This document shows, piece after piece, positions 8,650-18,043 of a DNA stretch of 64,000 nucleotides. The stretch is from the NCBI RefSeq assembly GCF_000215705.1, contig NC_015677.1, positions 1,066,001-1,130,000 of the forward strand, written 5' to 3'. Each line of letters starts with the position of its first letter. Positions within the stretch are counted from its first letter, which is position 1. The stretch is from Ramlibacter tataouinensis TTB310. GTDB taxonomy: Bacteria > Pseudomonadota > Gammaproteobacteria > Burkholderiales > Burkholderiaceae_C. The translations under genes and the position numbers were made by a program. Under the pieces are notes generated by a model, which ran no database searches, was not told the origin of the DNA, and saw nothing but the letters and a program-made list of their open reading frames with translations.

Positions 8650-9660
8650 CGCGGCGCCCGCGTGGTAGCCGGTCACCCGCTCGACCTCGTTCTTCGAACC
8701 CAGGATCACGCTGACGCGCTCGTGCAGCTTGCCCGGCTGGATGTCCAGGATGCGCTGGCGCCCGCTGGTGGCCGCGCCGCCGGCCTGCTCGACCAGCCAG
8801 CCCATCGGGTTGGCCTCGTACATCAGGCGCAGCTTGCCGGGCTTGTCCGGCTCGCGCTTGTCCCAGGGGTAGAGGAACACGCCGCCGCGGCTGAGGATGC
8901 GGTGCACGTCGGCCACCATGGAGGCGACCCAGCGCATGTTGAAGTCCTTGCCGCGCGGGCCGTCCTTGCCGGCCAGGCACTCGTCGATGTAGCGCCTGAC
9001 GGGCGCATCCCAGTGCCGCATGTTCGACATGTTGATGGCGAATTCCTTGGTGTCCGGCGGGATCTGCACGTTCTCCTGGGTCAGCACGAAGGAGCCCATC
9101 TCGCGGTCCAGCGTGAACATGGCCACGCCGTCGCCCACCGTCAGCACCAGCGTGGTCTGCGGCCCGTAGATGCAGTAGCCGGCGGCCACCTGCCTGTGGC
9201 CAGGCTGCAGGAAGTCCTGCTCGCTCACACCCGCGCCCGCGCCCTCGGGCTTCTTGAGCACGCTGAAGATGGTGCCGATGCTGACGTTGACGTCGATGTT
9301 GGACGAGCCGTCCAGCGGGTCGAACAGCAGCAGGTACTCGCCCTGCGGGTAGCGGTTGGGCACCACGTAGATGCCGTCCATCTCCTCGCTGGCCATGGCG
9401 GCCAGGTGGCCGCCCCACTCGTTGGCCTCGATCAGCACCTCGTTGGCGATGATGTCCAGCTTCTTCTGCACCTCGCCCTGCACGTTCTCGCTGCCGGCCG
9501 TGCCCAGCACGCCGCCCAGCGCGCCCTTGTTGACGGCCTGGCTGATGCTCTTGCAGGCGCGCGCCACCACCTCCAGCAGCAGCCGCAGCTGCGAGGGGAT
9601 GTGGCCGTCGACGCGCTGCTGCTCGACGAGGTAGCGGGTAAGTGAGATCTTCTGTGGCAT
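8644..9660 (-). CDS. fbp: Fructose-1,6-bisphosphatase, class I
   Basis: Gluconeogenic/Calvin-type enzyme that hydrolyses fructose-1,6-bisphosphate to fructose-6-phosphate in the cytoplasm. The 338-residue translation has the class I features: ASEEMDG, the metal-binding [13 protein letters not shown], the YxxGP-like YCIYGPQ, and a C-terminal [16 protein letters not shown]. Length fits the family (about 330-340). It starts 13 bases after pepN ends and forms a minus-strand run prfB-pepN-fbp. The 3' end carries a small tandem duplication and the tRNA-Thr promoter lies just past it. Confidence 0.95.
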   Translation of the reverse strand: MPQKISLTRYLVEQQRVDGHIPSQLRLLLEVVARACKSISQAVNKGALGGVLGTAGSENVQGEVQKKLDIIANEVLIEANEWGGHLAAMASEEMDGIYVVPNRYPQGEYLLLFDPLDGSSNIDVNVSIGTIFSVLKKPEGAGAGVSEQDFLQPGHRQVAAGYCIYGPQTTLVLTVGDGVAMFTLDREMGSFVLTQENVQIPPDTKEFAINMSNMRHWDAPVRRYIDECLAGKDGPRGKDFNMRWVASMVADVHRILSRGGVFLYPWDKREPDKPGKLRLMYEANPMGWLVEQAGGAATSGRQRILDIQPGKLHERVSVILGSKNEVERVTGYHAGAAG

Positions 9661-9673
9661 GAGGGTCCTTCGG

Positions 9674-12319
9674 TCAGTCGGCCAATGCGCGGGTGACGAT
9701 CTCGCGCACGTCGTTGGACAGGTCGGGCTTGGCGGCCACGCGGGCGATGGCCTCGCGCGCCGCGCCGCGCAGCGGCTCGGCCAGCTTGTTCCAGCGGTCC
9801 AGCGCGCGGGCCAGGCGCGCGGCCACCTGCGGATTGATCGCGTCGAGCTCCATCACGCGCTCGCTCCAGAACACGTAGCCCGCCGCGTCGGGCCGGTGGA
9901 AGGCGCCGGGGTTGGCGCTGCAGTAGCTGAAGATCAGGCTGCGCGCGCGGTTCGGGTTGCGGATGTTGAAGTCGGGGTGCTGCATCAGCTGGCGCACCGC
10001 CGGCAGGACGTTGCCGCCGCGGTCGGGCGCGCCGGCCTGCAGCGCGAACCACTTGTCCAGCACCAGCGCCTCGTCCTTGAACATGGCGTGGAAGCGCTGC
10101 AGCGCCGGCCGCGCCAGCTCGTGGCCGCTGACCACCAGGGCCGACAGCGCGTTGAAGCGGTCGGTCATGTTGCTGGCGTCCTTGAAGCGCTGGTAGGCCT
10201 TGCCGGGCCACACCGGGTCGGCGCTGGCGCGCGCCGCCAGGCACAGGTGGGTGAGGGCCAGGCCGGCCAGGGCGCGCCGGCCCGAGGACACCGGGTCGGG
10301 CCGGTAGGCGCCGCCGACCTGGTGGGCCTCCCAGGCCCATTCCCAGTCGGCCTGCAGCGCCTGCGCCAGCTGCTGGCGCATGGCCTCGCGCACGGCGTGG
10401 ATGCGCGGTGGGTCCACCACCTCCAGCTGCTCGGCGATGTAGGTCTCCGAGGGCAGGGTCAGCACCAGCTCCTTGAAGGCCGCATCCAGCGTGGGATGGC
10501 GCAGGATGCCGCGCATGGCGTCGACGAAGGGCGCGTCCAGCGCCACCGGCTCGTGCGGCTGGGCGACGAAGCGCAGGGCGCGGGCCAGCGCCAGGCGCTG
10601 CGCCGCCTCCCAGCGGTTGAACGGGTCGGTGTCGTGCGCCAGCAGGGCCAGCAGCTGGGCGTCGCCGTAGTCGAATTCCAGCACCACCGGCGCCGAGAAG
10701 CCGCGCAGCAGCGAGGGCACGGGTTCCGCTTGCAAACCCTGGAAGCTCAGGGTCTCGCTGGCCTGCGTCAGCACGTGCAGGCCGCTGGCGAGCTCGCGGC
10801 CCTGGTCGTCCAGCAGGCCGTAGGCCACCGGGATGACCACCGGCTCCTTGACCGGCTGGCCCGGCGTGGGCGGGCAGGTCTGGCCCAGGGTCAGCGTGTA
10901 GGTGCCGGCCGCCGCGTCCCAGCGGGCCGAGGCCTGGACCCGCGGCGTGCCGGCCTGGCTGTACCAGCGCTTGAACTGCGGCAGCAGCTCGGCCAGCTTG
11001 GAGCCGGGGTTGGCGTCGGCGATGGCCTGGGCGAAGTCGTCGCAGGTGACGGCCTGGCCGTCGTGCCGCTGGAAGTACAGCTGCATGCCGCGCCGGAAGC
11101 CGTCGCGGCCGACCAGCGTGTACATCATGCGCACGACCTCGGCGCCCTTCTCGTACACCGTGACGGTGTAGAAGTTGTTGATCTCCAGGTACTGGTCGGG
11201 CCGCACCGGGTGCGCCATCGGGCCGGCGTCCTCGGGGAACTGCGCGGTGCGCAGCACGCGCACGTCCTCGATGCGCTTGACGGCCCGCGCACTGGCCTCG
11301 CCCGCCAGGTCCTGGCTGAACTCCTGGTCGCGAAAGACCGTCAGGCCCTCCTTGAGCGAGAGCTGGAACCAGTCGCGGCAGGTGACGCGGTTGCCGGTCC
11401 AGTTGTGGAAGTACTCGTGGCCGACCACCGACTCGATGTTGGCGTAGTCGGTGTCGGTGGCGGTGGACTGGCTGGCCAGGACGTACTTCGTGTTGAAGAT
11501 GTTCAGGCCCTTGTTCTCCATCGCGCCCATGTTGAAGTCGCTGGTGGCGACGATCATGAAGCGCTCCAGGTCCAGCGGCAGGCCGAAGCGCGCCTCGTCC
11601 CAGGCCACCGAGTCGATCAGCGAGTTCATCGCGTGCTCGGTCTTGTCCAGGTCGCCGGGCCGCACGTAGACCTGCAGCAGGTGCTCCTGGCCCGAGCGCG
11701 AGGCGATGCGCTGCTCGCGGCACACCAGCTGGCCGGCCACCAGCGCGAACAGGTAGCAGGGCTTGCGGTGCGGGTCCACCCACTTGGCGTAGTGGCGGCC
11801 GTCCTCCAGCTCGCCCTGGTCCACCAGGTTGCCGTTGGACAGCAGCACCGGGTACCTTCGCCTGTCGGCGCGCAGCAGCACGGTGTAGCTGGCCATCACG
11901 TCCGGCCGGTCCAGGAAGTAGGTGATGCGTCGGAAGCCTTCCGCCTCGCACTGCGTGAAGAAGGAGTCGTTGCTGACGTACAGCCCCATCAGCTTGGTGT
12001 TCTTGGCCGGGGCGCAGGTGGTGAAGATCTCCAGCTCGAAGGGCTCGTGGCCCTCCGGCAGGTTCTCCAGCACCAGCTGGCCGCCCTCCAGCTTGAACGA
12101 GGTGCCCTGGCCGCCCACCAGCACCCGTGCCAGGTTCAGCTCCTCGCCATCCAGGCGCAGCGGCTGGACCGGCACGTCGGGGTTGCGCCGCAGACGCATG
12201 CGGTTGAGCACCCGCGTCTTGGCCGGATCCAGGTCGAAGCACAGCTCCACCGTATCGATCCAGAAGGCCGGGGGCTGGTAGTCGGCGCGGTGGATGACCG
12301 CGGCTTGTCCTTCACGCAT
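9674..12319 (-). CDS. pepN: Aminopeptidase N (M1 family)
   Basis: Cytoplasmic zinc exopeptidase of 881 residues that removes N-terminal residues during peptide turnover. It starts [23 protein letters not shown], as usual for bacterial PepN. The substrate-binding motif [11 protein letters not shown] is followed by the zinc motif [14 protein letters not shown]-terminal Ig-like and helical domains fill residues about 440-881. Length matches E. coli PepN (870). The start lies 9 bases after the prfB stop, and fbp follows after 13 bases, which suggests one transcript. Confidence 0.95.
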   Translation of the reverse strand: MREGQAAVIHRADYQPPAFWIDTVELCFDLDPAKTRVLNRMRLRRNPDVPVQPLRLDGEELNLARVLVGGQGTSFKLEGGQLVLENLPEGHEPFELEIFTTCAPAKNTKLMGLYVSNDSFFTQCEAEGFRRITYFLDRPDVMASYTVLLRADRRRYPVLLSNGNLVDQGELEDGRHYAKWVDPHRKPCYLFALVAGQLVCREQRIASRSGQEHLLQVYVRPGDLDKTEHAMNSLIDSVAWDEARFGLPLDLERFMIVATSDFNMGAMENKGLNIFNTKYVLASQSTATDTDYANIESVVGHEYFHNWTGNRVTCRDWFQLSLKEGLTVFRDQEFSQDLAGEASARAVKRIEDVRVLRTAQFPEDAGPMAHPVRPDQYLEINNFYTVTVYEKGAEVVRMMYTLVGRDGFRRGMQLYFQRHDGQAVTCDDFAQAIADANPGSKLAELLPQFKRWYSQAGTPRVQASARWDAAAGTYTLTLGQTCPPTPGQPVKEPVVIPVAYGLLDDQGRELASGLHVLTQASETLSFQGLQAEPVPSLLRGFSAPVVLEFDYGDAQLLALLAHDTDPFNRWEAAQRLALARALRFVAQPHEPVALDAPFVDAMRGILRHPTLDAAFKELVLTLPSETYIAEQLEVVDPPRIHAVREAMRQQLAQALQADWEWAWEAHQVGGAYRPDPVSSGRRALAGLALTHLCLAARASADPVWPGKAYQRFKDASNMTDRFNALSALVVSGHELARPALQRFHAMFKDEALVLDKWFALQAGAPDRGGNVLPAVRQLMQHPDFNIRNPNRARSLIFSYCSANPGAFHRPDAAGYVFWSERVMELDAINPQVAARLARALDRWNKLAEPLRGAAREAIARVAAKPDLSNDVREIVTRALAD

Positions 12320-12328
12320 GTTGGTTTC

Positions 12329-13433
12329 CTAGACGCCCTGCTTGAGCGAGGCTTCGATGAACGGGTCGAGGTCGCCGTCCAGCACCTTCTGGGTGTTGGA
12401 GATCTCGACGTTGGTGCGCAGGTCCTTGATGCGGCTCTGGTCCAGCACGTAGCTGCGGATCTGGTGGCCCCAGCCGACGTCGGTCTTGGTGTCCTCCAGC
12501 TTCTGCTGCTCTTCCATGCGCTTGCGCATCTCATGGTCGTACAGGCGGGAGCGTAGGCGTTGCCAGGCGACGTCGCGGTTGCTGTGCTGGCTGCGGCTGT
12601 CCTGGCACTGCACCACGATGCCTGTGGGCACGTGGGTCAGGCGGACCGCCGAGTCGGTCTTGTTGATGTGCTGGCCGCCGGCGCCCGAGGCGCGGAAGGT
12701 GTCCACCCGCACGTCGGCCGGGTTGATGTTGATCTCCACCGAGTCGTCGACCTCGGGATAGACGAACACGCTGGCAAAGCTGGTGTGGCGCCCGCCCGCG
12801 GAGTCGAACGGCGACTTGCGCACCAGCCGGTGCACGCCGGTCTCGGTGCGCAGCAGGCCGTAGGCGTACTCGCCCTCGACCTTGATGGTGGCGCTCTTGA
12901 TGCCGGCGATGTCGCCGGCCGACTCGTCCTCGACGTTGGCCTTGAAACCCTTGCGCTCGGCATAGCGCAGGTACTGGCGCAGCAGCATGCCGGCCCAGTC
13001 GCAGGCCTCGGTGCCGCCGGCGCCGGCCTGGATGTCCAGGAAGGCGTTCATCGGGTCGGCCGGCCGGTCGAACATGCGGCGGAACTCCAGCGCCTCCACG
13101 TCCTGGGCCAGCCGGGCGGTGTCGGCCTCGATGGTGGCCAGGCCGGCCTGGTCGCCTTCCTCCTTGCTCATCTCGTAGAGCTCGAGGTTGTCGGCCAGGT
13201 CGCGGCTGAGGCTGGTGAGCGTGACGACCACGCTGTCCAGCTCCTTCTTCTCCCTGCCCAGGGCCTGGGCCTTCTTGGGATCGTTCCAGACCGCCGGGTC
13301 TTCCAGCGAGGCGTTGACCGTCCTCAGGCGCTCCGACTTGGCATCGAAGTCAAAGATACCTCCGTAGGTCTTCCGTCCTGGCCTGCAGGTCGGTCAGGCG
13401 GGTGCCGATGAGGTTGATGCGTTCTGCGTCCAT
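12329..13433 (-). CDS. prfB: Peptide chain release factor 2 (programmed +1 frameshift)
   Basis: RF2 recognises UGA and UAA stop codons and triggers peptide release. The gene is in two frames: 27 codons from the ATG at 13431-13433 ([17 protein letters not shown]...) end at an in-frame TGA (13350-13352), and the rest continues in the +1 frame from aspartate to the TAG at 12329-12331. The body holds the stop-codon-reading motif KSPFDS and the catalytic GGQ in [16 protein letters not shown]. The joined product is about 367 residues, the family size. The shift site is the conserved one, so this is regulation by RF2 level, not damage. pepN follows closely downstream. Confidence 0.95.
13350..13355 (-). 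promoter_or_regulatory. prfB: prfB autoregulatory frameshift site
   Basis: On the minus strand the sequence is CGGAGGTATCTTTGAC: an internal Shine-Dalgarno-like GGAGG, three bases, then the slippery CTT and the UGA stop. This is the known RF2 arrangement; when RF2 is scarce the ribosome slips +1 on CTT and makes more RF2. Confidence 0.93.
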
Positions 13434-13509
13434 GGTTCTGCGCTTTCTTGAGAACCGCGGATTTTCGCATGCGCCACCTGGGCGCGGGGTGGCCGGCCGG
13501 CAGAGCCCG

Positions 13510-14433
13510 TCAGCGGAACGAACCCAGCCGCGCCTGTGCCCGGCGGTTGCCGGCGCTGGCGGCCAGCTCGTACCAGCGGATGGCCTGGTTCGGGTCGGCG
13601 CGCACGGTGACGCCTTCCTGGTAGGCCACGCCCAGGAAGTAGCTCATCTCGGTGCGACCGTAGCGGATGCCTTCCTCGGTGGACTTGCCCGAGCGCTTGA
13701 CGATCACCGGCACGTCGCCCGTGCCGTTGGCGTAGGCCTGCATCTGCTCGACCGTGGTGGCGAAGAAGCGGTCGCGTGCCTGGCTGGCGAGGGCCTTGTC
13801 GGGCTGGGTCGCGACCAGCTCGTCGGCCAGCACCGGCAGCGCCTCGAACGGCGTCATGCCGCCGCGCATGGCCGGCGAGTACCATGCGCGCAGCATCACC
13901 TTGTCCAGCGGCATGAGGGCATCGACCTTCCAGGGGAAGTAGCTCAGCACCGTCTTGCCGGCCGGGTGGCCGCGCACGCCCATCACGTGCATGGCCTCGT
14001 GGTAAGCGCAGCGCCAGGCGTCGCGTCCGCGCATCTGCACCGTGGCCGAATCGATGCGCGTCTCGGTGCGGAAATCCAGAGAGGTGGCGCAGGGCTGGTT
14101 GTCGTCCAGGGCGCTGTCGGAGGTGAACTCGACGCTGAGGTTGGCGGTCTGCGGCGCGTGATCGGTCACGTCGACGAGCTTGACGCCCGCCTCCTGGGTG
14201 ACGGCGCGCAGCGCGCCCAGGCTGTGCTCCCGGTGGGCGGCGACGCCCAGGCCGGAGAAACGCACGCGGATCTCGTTTTCCCAGCGCACCACGCGGGTGG
14301 GCGTGCCGCTCTGGTGCCACAGCACCTCCCACAAGGTGGCCAGGCCCTGCTCGACATCGTCGCCCGCCGTCGCGGCCAGCGGTGAGGAGAGAAGCGCTGC
14401 CAGCAGCAGCAGCGTCCGGGACATCCTGCTCAT
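13510..14433 (-). CDS. Exported DUF2927-like protein with HExxH-type zinc motif and C-terminal Sel1 repeat
   Basis: 307 residues with a signal peptide (SRMSRTLLLLAALLSSPLAATA, cleavage near residue 23), so probably periplasmic. A central domain contains a possible metal site, YHEAMHVMGVRGHP (about residues 133-146), which has the HExxHxxGxxH spacing of metzincin-like peptidases. One Sel1-type repeat (YFLGVAYQEGV...NQAIRWYELAA) lies near the C-terminus. I recall DUF2927 proteins with a similar layout, but the match is from memory. No substrate can be named. The ATG at 14431-14433 has GAGG 8 bases upstream. Not obviously linked to prfB, which runs the same way 76 bases further on. Confidence 0.6.
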   Translation of the reverse strand: MSRMSRTLLLLAALLSSPLAATAGDDVEQGLATLWEVLWHQSGTPTRVVRWENEIRVRFSGLGVAAHREHSLGALRAVTQEAGVKLVDVTDHAPQTANLSVEFTSDSALDDNQPCATSLDFRTETRIDSATVQMRGRDAWRCAYHEAMHVMGVRGHPAGKTVLSYFPWKVDALMPLDKVMLRAWYSPAMRGGMTPFEALPVLADELVATQPDKALASQARDRFFATTVEQMQAYANGTGDVPVIVKRSGKSTEEGIRYGRTEMSYFLGVAYQEGVTVRADPNQAIRWYELAASAGNRRAQARLGSFR

Positions 14434-14463
14434 CTGAAAGTCACCTCAGCAATTTGCAGTGAC

Positions 14464-14493
14464 AGTCTAGGAGTAGGACGGCTCCTACGGCAA
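14464..14493 (-). promoter_or_regulatory. Weak sigma-70-type promoter candidate for the HExxH-motif gene
   Basis: On the minus strand: TTGCCG (14493-14488), 18 bases, TAGACT (14469-14464). The spacer contains the inverted repeat TAGGAG/CTCCTA (14468-14473 with 14482-14487). Neither hexamer is perfect. Confidence 0.3.
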
Positions 14494-14527
14494 GTTCTGT
14501 TACGTTCTTACGCTGAGCTCTTCAGAT

Positions 14528-15430
14528 TTATGCCAAGAAATTCTCAATGTGCTGAGCCACGGCGGCCGGCTGGTCGTGGTGCAGCATGTGGCCGGCGTCC
14601 TCGATGCGCCCCTGTCGCAGCTGTGGCACGGCGCGGATGCGCTCGTGGTATTGCGCCAGCGTGTAGCGGCCTTTCCACCACAGCGAGAGGCTGTCGTCGC
14701 CGGCTTCCAGGCACAGCGTGGGCGCCGTGATGCACCGGTAGAGCTCCAGCACCTCGTCCACACGGTAAAGCTGGGCATTGACGATCTTGTGGGCCGCGTC
14801 GCCCAGGATGCGCCACTGCCCGTCGGCGCCCGGCCTCGCCCAGTGCGTTGCCAGCCACTGCGCCTTGTCGGGCGCCAGGCGCCGGTTGGTCTTCGTCAGC
14901 CGCTGGGCCACGCCGTCGGCCGAGGGGTAGGGCTTGAGTTCCAGCTCGCCGCGGTGCAGGGCCTTGAGCTCGTCCATCCACTGCGCGTAGCGGCGCGGCG
15001 CCTGTTGCGGACGGCTGGCCGGCATGCCGAAGCCCTCCAGGTTGACCAGCCGGCGGATGCGCGCCGGCCGCACGCCGGCGTACAGCATGGCGACGTTGCC
15101 GCCCATGCTGTGGCCCACCAGGTGCACCGGCGCATCGGGGCTGTAGTGGTCCAGCAGGAAGTCCAGGTCGGCCAGGTAGTCGGGGAACCAGTAGCTGTCG
15201 GCTTGCGGTGATTCGGTCAGGCCGTAGCCGCGCCAGTCGGGCGCGAGGACGTAGTGATCGTGGCGCAGGGCGTCGACCACGAACTGCCAGGAGGCCGACA
15301 CGTCCATCCAGCCGTGCACCATCACCAGCGGCACCTTGCCGGGACCCGGCTCGCCCCAGACGCGCACGTGGTAGGTGAGATTGCGTAGCGGGACGAACTC
15401 GCTGCGCGAGGCCTGGCGCGGTTGGTACAT
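14528..15430 (-). CDS. Alpha/beta-fold hydrolase
   Basis: A 300-residue soluble hydrolase of the epoxide-hydrolase/esterase-like superfamily. Visible are the oxyanion-loop HGWMDVSASW (about 41-50), the nucleophile elbow GHSMGGNVA (about 108-116), the acid region LEAGDDSLSLW and the terminal histidine motif EDAGHMLHHDQP. The catalytic Ser-Asp-His set is complete. The substrate is not determined by sequence. It is divergent from the acyl-CoA synthetase, with 26 bases between the starts, so the two may share a control region; a role in fatty or aromatic ester breakdown would be a guess. Confidence 0.85.
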   Translation of the reverse strand: MYQPRQASRSEFVPLRNLTYHVRVWGEPGPGKVPLVMVHGWMDVSASWQFVVDALRHDHYVLAPDWRGYGLTESPQADSYWFPDYLADLDFLLDHYSPDAPVHLVGHSMGGNVAMLYAGVRPARIRRLVNLEGFGMPASRPQQAPRRYAQWMDELKALHRGELELKPYPSADGVAQRLTKTNRRLAPDKAQWLATHWARPGADGQWRILGDAAHKIVNAQLYRVDEVLELYRCITAPTLCLEAGDDSLSLWWKGRYTLAQYHERIRAVPQLRQGRIEDAGHMLHHDQPAAVAQHIENFLA

Positions 15431-15456
15431 TGCGCCGCATCATAAGGAGACAGCCC

Positions 15457-17268
15457 ATGGCCCCCAGTCAAAACCGGGACAACCACGCGGCCCTGCACGC
15501 GTCGTTCCGCTGGCAGGTTCCGCAGCGCTTCAACATCGCCCAGGCGTGCTGCACGCGCTGGGCGCGCTCGCCCGGCGCTTCGCGCAGGATCGCCGTGCGC
15601 GCCCATTCGGAGCGGGGCGTGCCCGCTGTTCTCTCGTATTCCGAGCTGCAGGCGCAGGCCGACGCCGTCAGCCGGGCCCTGCGCGCGCTGGGCGTGCAGC
15701 GCGGTGACCGGGTCGCCATCGTGATGCCGCAGCGTTTCGAGACCGCCGTCGCCTACATGGCGGTGTTCCAGCTGGGGGCGGTGGCCATGCCGCTGTCCAT
15801 GCTGTTCGGCCCCGAGGCGCTGGAGTTCCGGCTGTGCGACAGCGGGGCCGTGGTGGCCATCTGCGACGACAGCTCGATGGCCAACATCGCGCAGGTGCGC
15901 GAGCGCTGCCCGGCGCTGCGCACCGTGGCGGGCGTGGGCGCGGCCGCCGCGCAATGCGATGCCGATTGGCTGGACTGGATGCGCGACCGGTCCGGCGCCT
16001 TCGATCCTGTCGACACGGCGGCCGACGAGGCCGCCGTGCTGATCTACACCAGCGGCACCACCGGCCCGCCCAAGGGCGCGCTGATCCCGCACCGCGCCCT
16101 GATCGGCAACCTGCCGGGGTTCGTCTGCAGCCAGAACTGGTTCGGCTTCGACCCGGCGCGCGGCGGCGACTCGCAGGCCGTGTTCTGGTCCCCGGCGGAC
16201 TGGGCGTGGACGGGCGGCCTCATGGATGCTTTGTTGCCCAGCCTGTACTTCGGCCGGCCCATCGTTGCCTTCAACGGCCGCTTCAGCCCGGAGCTGGCGT
16301 TCACCCTGATGCAGCAGCACGGCGTGACGCACACCTTCCTGTTCCCCACCGCGCTCAAGGCCATGATGAAGGCCTTCCCGCGGCCGCGCGAGCGCTTCCC
16401 GCTGCGGCTGCAGGCCGTCATGAGCGCGGGCGAGGCGGTGGGCGACGCGGTGTTCGCCTATTGCCGCGAGCAGCTGGGCGTCACCGTGAACGAGATGTTC
16501 GGCCAGACCGAGATCAACTACGTGGTCGGCAACTGCTCCATGGAATGGGCCCCCACGCTCCCCGCTTCGCGTGGTTCGCTGCCCCCCGAGGGGGCCCAAC
16601 CCGCCTTGGGGCGGCCCGGCGGCGGGTTGACGGCCGGCCGTGCCGTGGTGGGCTGGCCGGCCAGGCCGGGCAGCATGGGCCGCCCGTACCCGGGGCATCG
16701 TGTCGCGGTCATCGACGATGCAGGCAACGAATGCCCGCCCGGCGAGCCGGGCGACGTGGCGGTGCACCGCTGCGACGTGCACGGCGACCTTGACCCCATC
16801 TTCTTCCTGGGCTACTGGAACCAGGAGGACGCCACCCGCCGCAAGTTCACCGGCGACTGGTGCCGCACCGGCGACCTGGCGGTGCGCGACGAGGACGGCT
16901 ACCTCTGGTACCAGGGCCGCGCCGACGACGTGTTCAAGGCGGCGGGCTACCGCATCGGCCCCGGCGAGATCGAGAACTGCCTGGTCAAGCATCCGGCGGT
17001 GGCCAATGCCGCCGTGGTGCCCAAGCCGGACCGCGAGCGCGGCGCGGTGGTCAAGGCCTATGTGGTGCTGGCGCCCGGCCACGCCGGCGGCGACTCGCTG
17101 GTGGCCGAGTTGCAGCAGCACGTCAAGGGCAAGCTCGCGCCCTACGAGTACCCCAAGGAGATCGAGTTCATCGAGCAGCTGCCCATGACCACCACCGGCA
17201 AGGTGCAGCGGCGGGTGCTGCGGCTGCAGGAGGAGGAACGCGCCCGGGCGCAGGCCGCTCAGCCGTAG
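15457..17268 (+). CDS. AMP-forming acyl-CoA synthetase with an in-frame insertion
   Basis: Activates a carboxylic acid as acyl-AMP and then acyl-CoA. The adenylation signature YTSGTTGPPKG is near residue 197, followed by WSPADWAWTGG, AGEAVG, EMFGQTE, WCRTGDLAVRDEDGYLWYQGR and the C-terminal lysine motif PMTTTGKVQRRVLR. It resembles acetyl/medium-chain acyl-CoA synthetases. Between NCS and RPGSMGRPYPGH, which are normally almost adjacent, there are about 37 extra residues (alanine, glycine and proline rich) encoded by a repeat element at 16549-16627. I start at the ATG at 15457 (MAPSQN), preceded by AAGGAG with 8-9 bases spacing. The end overlaps the convergent nei-like gene by 10 bases. Whether the enzyme still works is unknown. 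Confidence 0.85.
   Translation: MAPSQNRDNHAALHASFRWQVPQRFNIAQACCTRWARSPGASRRIAVRAHSERGVPAVLSYSELQAQADAVSRALRALGVQRGDRVAIVMPQRFETAVAYMAVFQLGAVAMPLSMLFGPEALEFRLCDSGAVVAICDDSSMANIAQVRERCPALRTVAGVGAAAAQCDADWLDWMRDRSGAFDPVDTAADEAAVLIYTSGTTGPPKGALIPHRALIGNLPGFVCSQNWFGFDPARGGDSQAVFWSPADWAWTGGLMDALLPSLYFGRPIVAFNGRFSPELAFTLMQQHGVTHTFLFPTALKAMMKAFPRPRERFPLRLQAVMSAGEAVGDAVFAYCREQLGVTVNEMFGQTEINYVVGNCSMEWAPTLPASRGSLPPEGAQPALGRPGGGLTAGRAVVGWPARPGSMGRPYPGHRVAVIDDAGNECPPGEPGDVAVHRCDVHGDLDPIFFLGYWNQEDATRRKFTGDWCRTGDLAVRDEDGYLWYQGRADDVFKAAGYRIGPGEIENCLVKHPAVANAAVVPKPDRERGAVVKAYVVLAPGHAGGDSLVAELQQHVKGKLAPYEYPKEIEFIEQLPMTTTGKVQRRVLRLQEEERARAQAAQP
16549..16627 (+). repeat. Dispersed GC-rich repeat, copy 1, inside the acyl-CoA synthetase
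   Basis: Blocks in order: GCCCCCACGCTC (16549-16560), a short variable hairpin-like part, TCGCTGCCCCCCGAGGGGGC (16576-16595), then CCTTGGGGCGGCCCGG. The same blocks in the same order occur at 21655-21714, also preceded by GGAATG. No transposase is present, so this looks like a small non-autonomous or REP-like element. Confidence 0.75.
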
Positions 17269-17993
17269 CGCACCTGGCAGCGCTCGCACCAGAAGCTGCG
17301 GCGCTGCGTCAGGCCGAGGTGGCCCTTGTGGAAGGGGATATTGCAGCGCGGGCAGATGCTCTTGGTGTGGGCCAGCCAGTGCGCGCGCAGCACGCCCGCC
17401 TTCTTCCATTCGTAGAACTCGAAGCTGTATTGCCGGGCTTGGTCCACCAGTTCGCGCAGCTTGGGCGCGGGCAGGGCGCCGATGGGGGACAGCGGATGCA
17501 GCCGGATGCGGAACAGCACCTCGTTCTTGATGATGTTGCCCACGCCGGCCAGGATCTCCTGGTTCAGCAGGGCGTCGCAGGCCAGCTGTTCGGGCAGCGC
17601 GCGCAGGCGCCGGCGGGCCAGGGCCGGATCGAACGCCTCGGACATCACGTCGCCGCGCCAGTCGTACACCTGGTCCAGCGGCTCGTCGATGTAGCGCGCC
17701 GCGCAGCTGTAGAAGTTCAGCTCGCGGCCCTGCGCGAAGCCCAGGCCGATGCGTAGCGGCTTGTCCTTGCGCTGGTCGATGCACCAGCTGCCGAACATCA
17801 GCAGGTGGATGCGCAGCGCCACCCCCGGCACCTGGACCAGGAAATGCTTGCCCCAGGTGCGGATGTCCGTGACGGTGCGGCCGCGCAGCCGGTCGAAATC
17901 GAGCTTGCTGTCGCCCTCCACGCGCAGGATGCGGCGGCCCTGGAACACGCTGGCGTGCTCACGCAGGATGACCAGTGACGGGCCTTCGGGCAT
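17259..17993 (-). CDS. DNA glycosylase/AP lyase of the Fpg/Nei family
   Basis: Base-excision repair enzyme of 244 residues. The N-terminus MPEGPSLV supplies the catalytic proline and glutamate (Pro2, Glu3), TWGKHFL supplies the conserved lysine, and the C-terminus has the zinc finger CPRC-18 residues-CERC with the arginine-bearing QRRSFWCERCQ. The MPEGPS start is closer to Nei (endonuclease VIII, oxidised pyrimidines) than to Fpg, but I cannot tell the base specificity. The ATG is at 17991-17993. Convergent with the acyl-CoA synthetase and divergent from the aldo/keto reductase. Confidence 0.88.
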   Translation of the reverse strand: MPEGPSLVILREHASVFQGRRILRVEGDSKLDFDRLRGRTVTDIRTWGKHFLVQVPGVALRIHLLMFGSWCIDQRKDKPLRIGLGFAQGRELNFYSCAARYIDEPLDQVYDWRGDVMSEAFDPALARRRLRALPEQLACDALLNQEILAGVGNIIKNEVLFRIRLHPLSPIGALPAPKLRELVDQARQYSFEFYEWKKAGVLRAHWLAHTKSICPRCNIPFHKGHLGLTQRRSFWCERCQVRYG

Positions 17994-18043
17994 GGCTTGG
18001 ATTATTCTTGCCGCCCTCCCACCCCGGCTGTAGTCCCCTATCC

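Noticed and set aside
9659..12556. Open frame of 965 codons on the plus strand opposite pepN
   Set aside because: It is the antisense of pepN and prfB, and its translation is rich in alanine, histidine, glutamine and arginine without domains; a typical shadow frame in GC-rich DNA.
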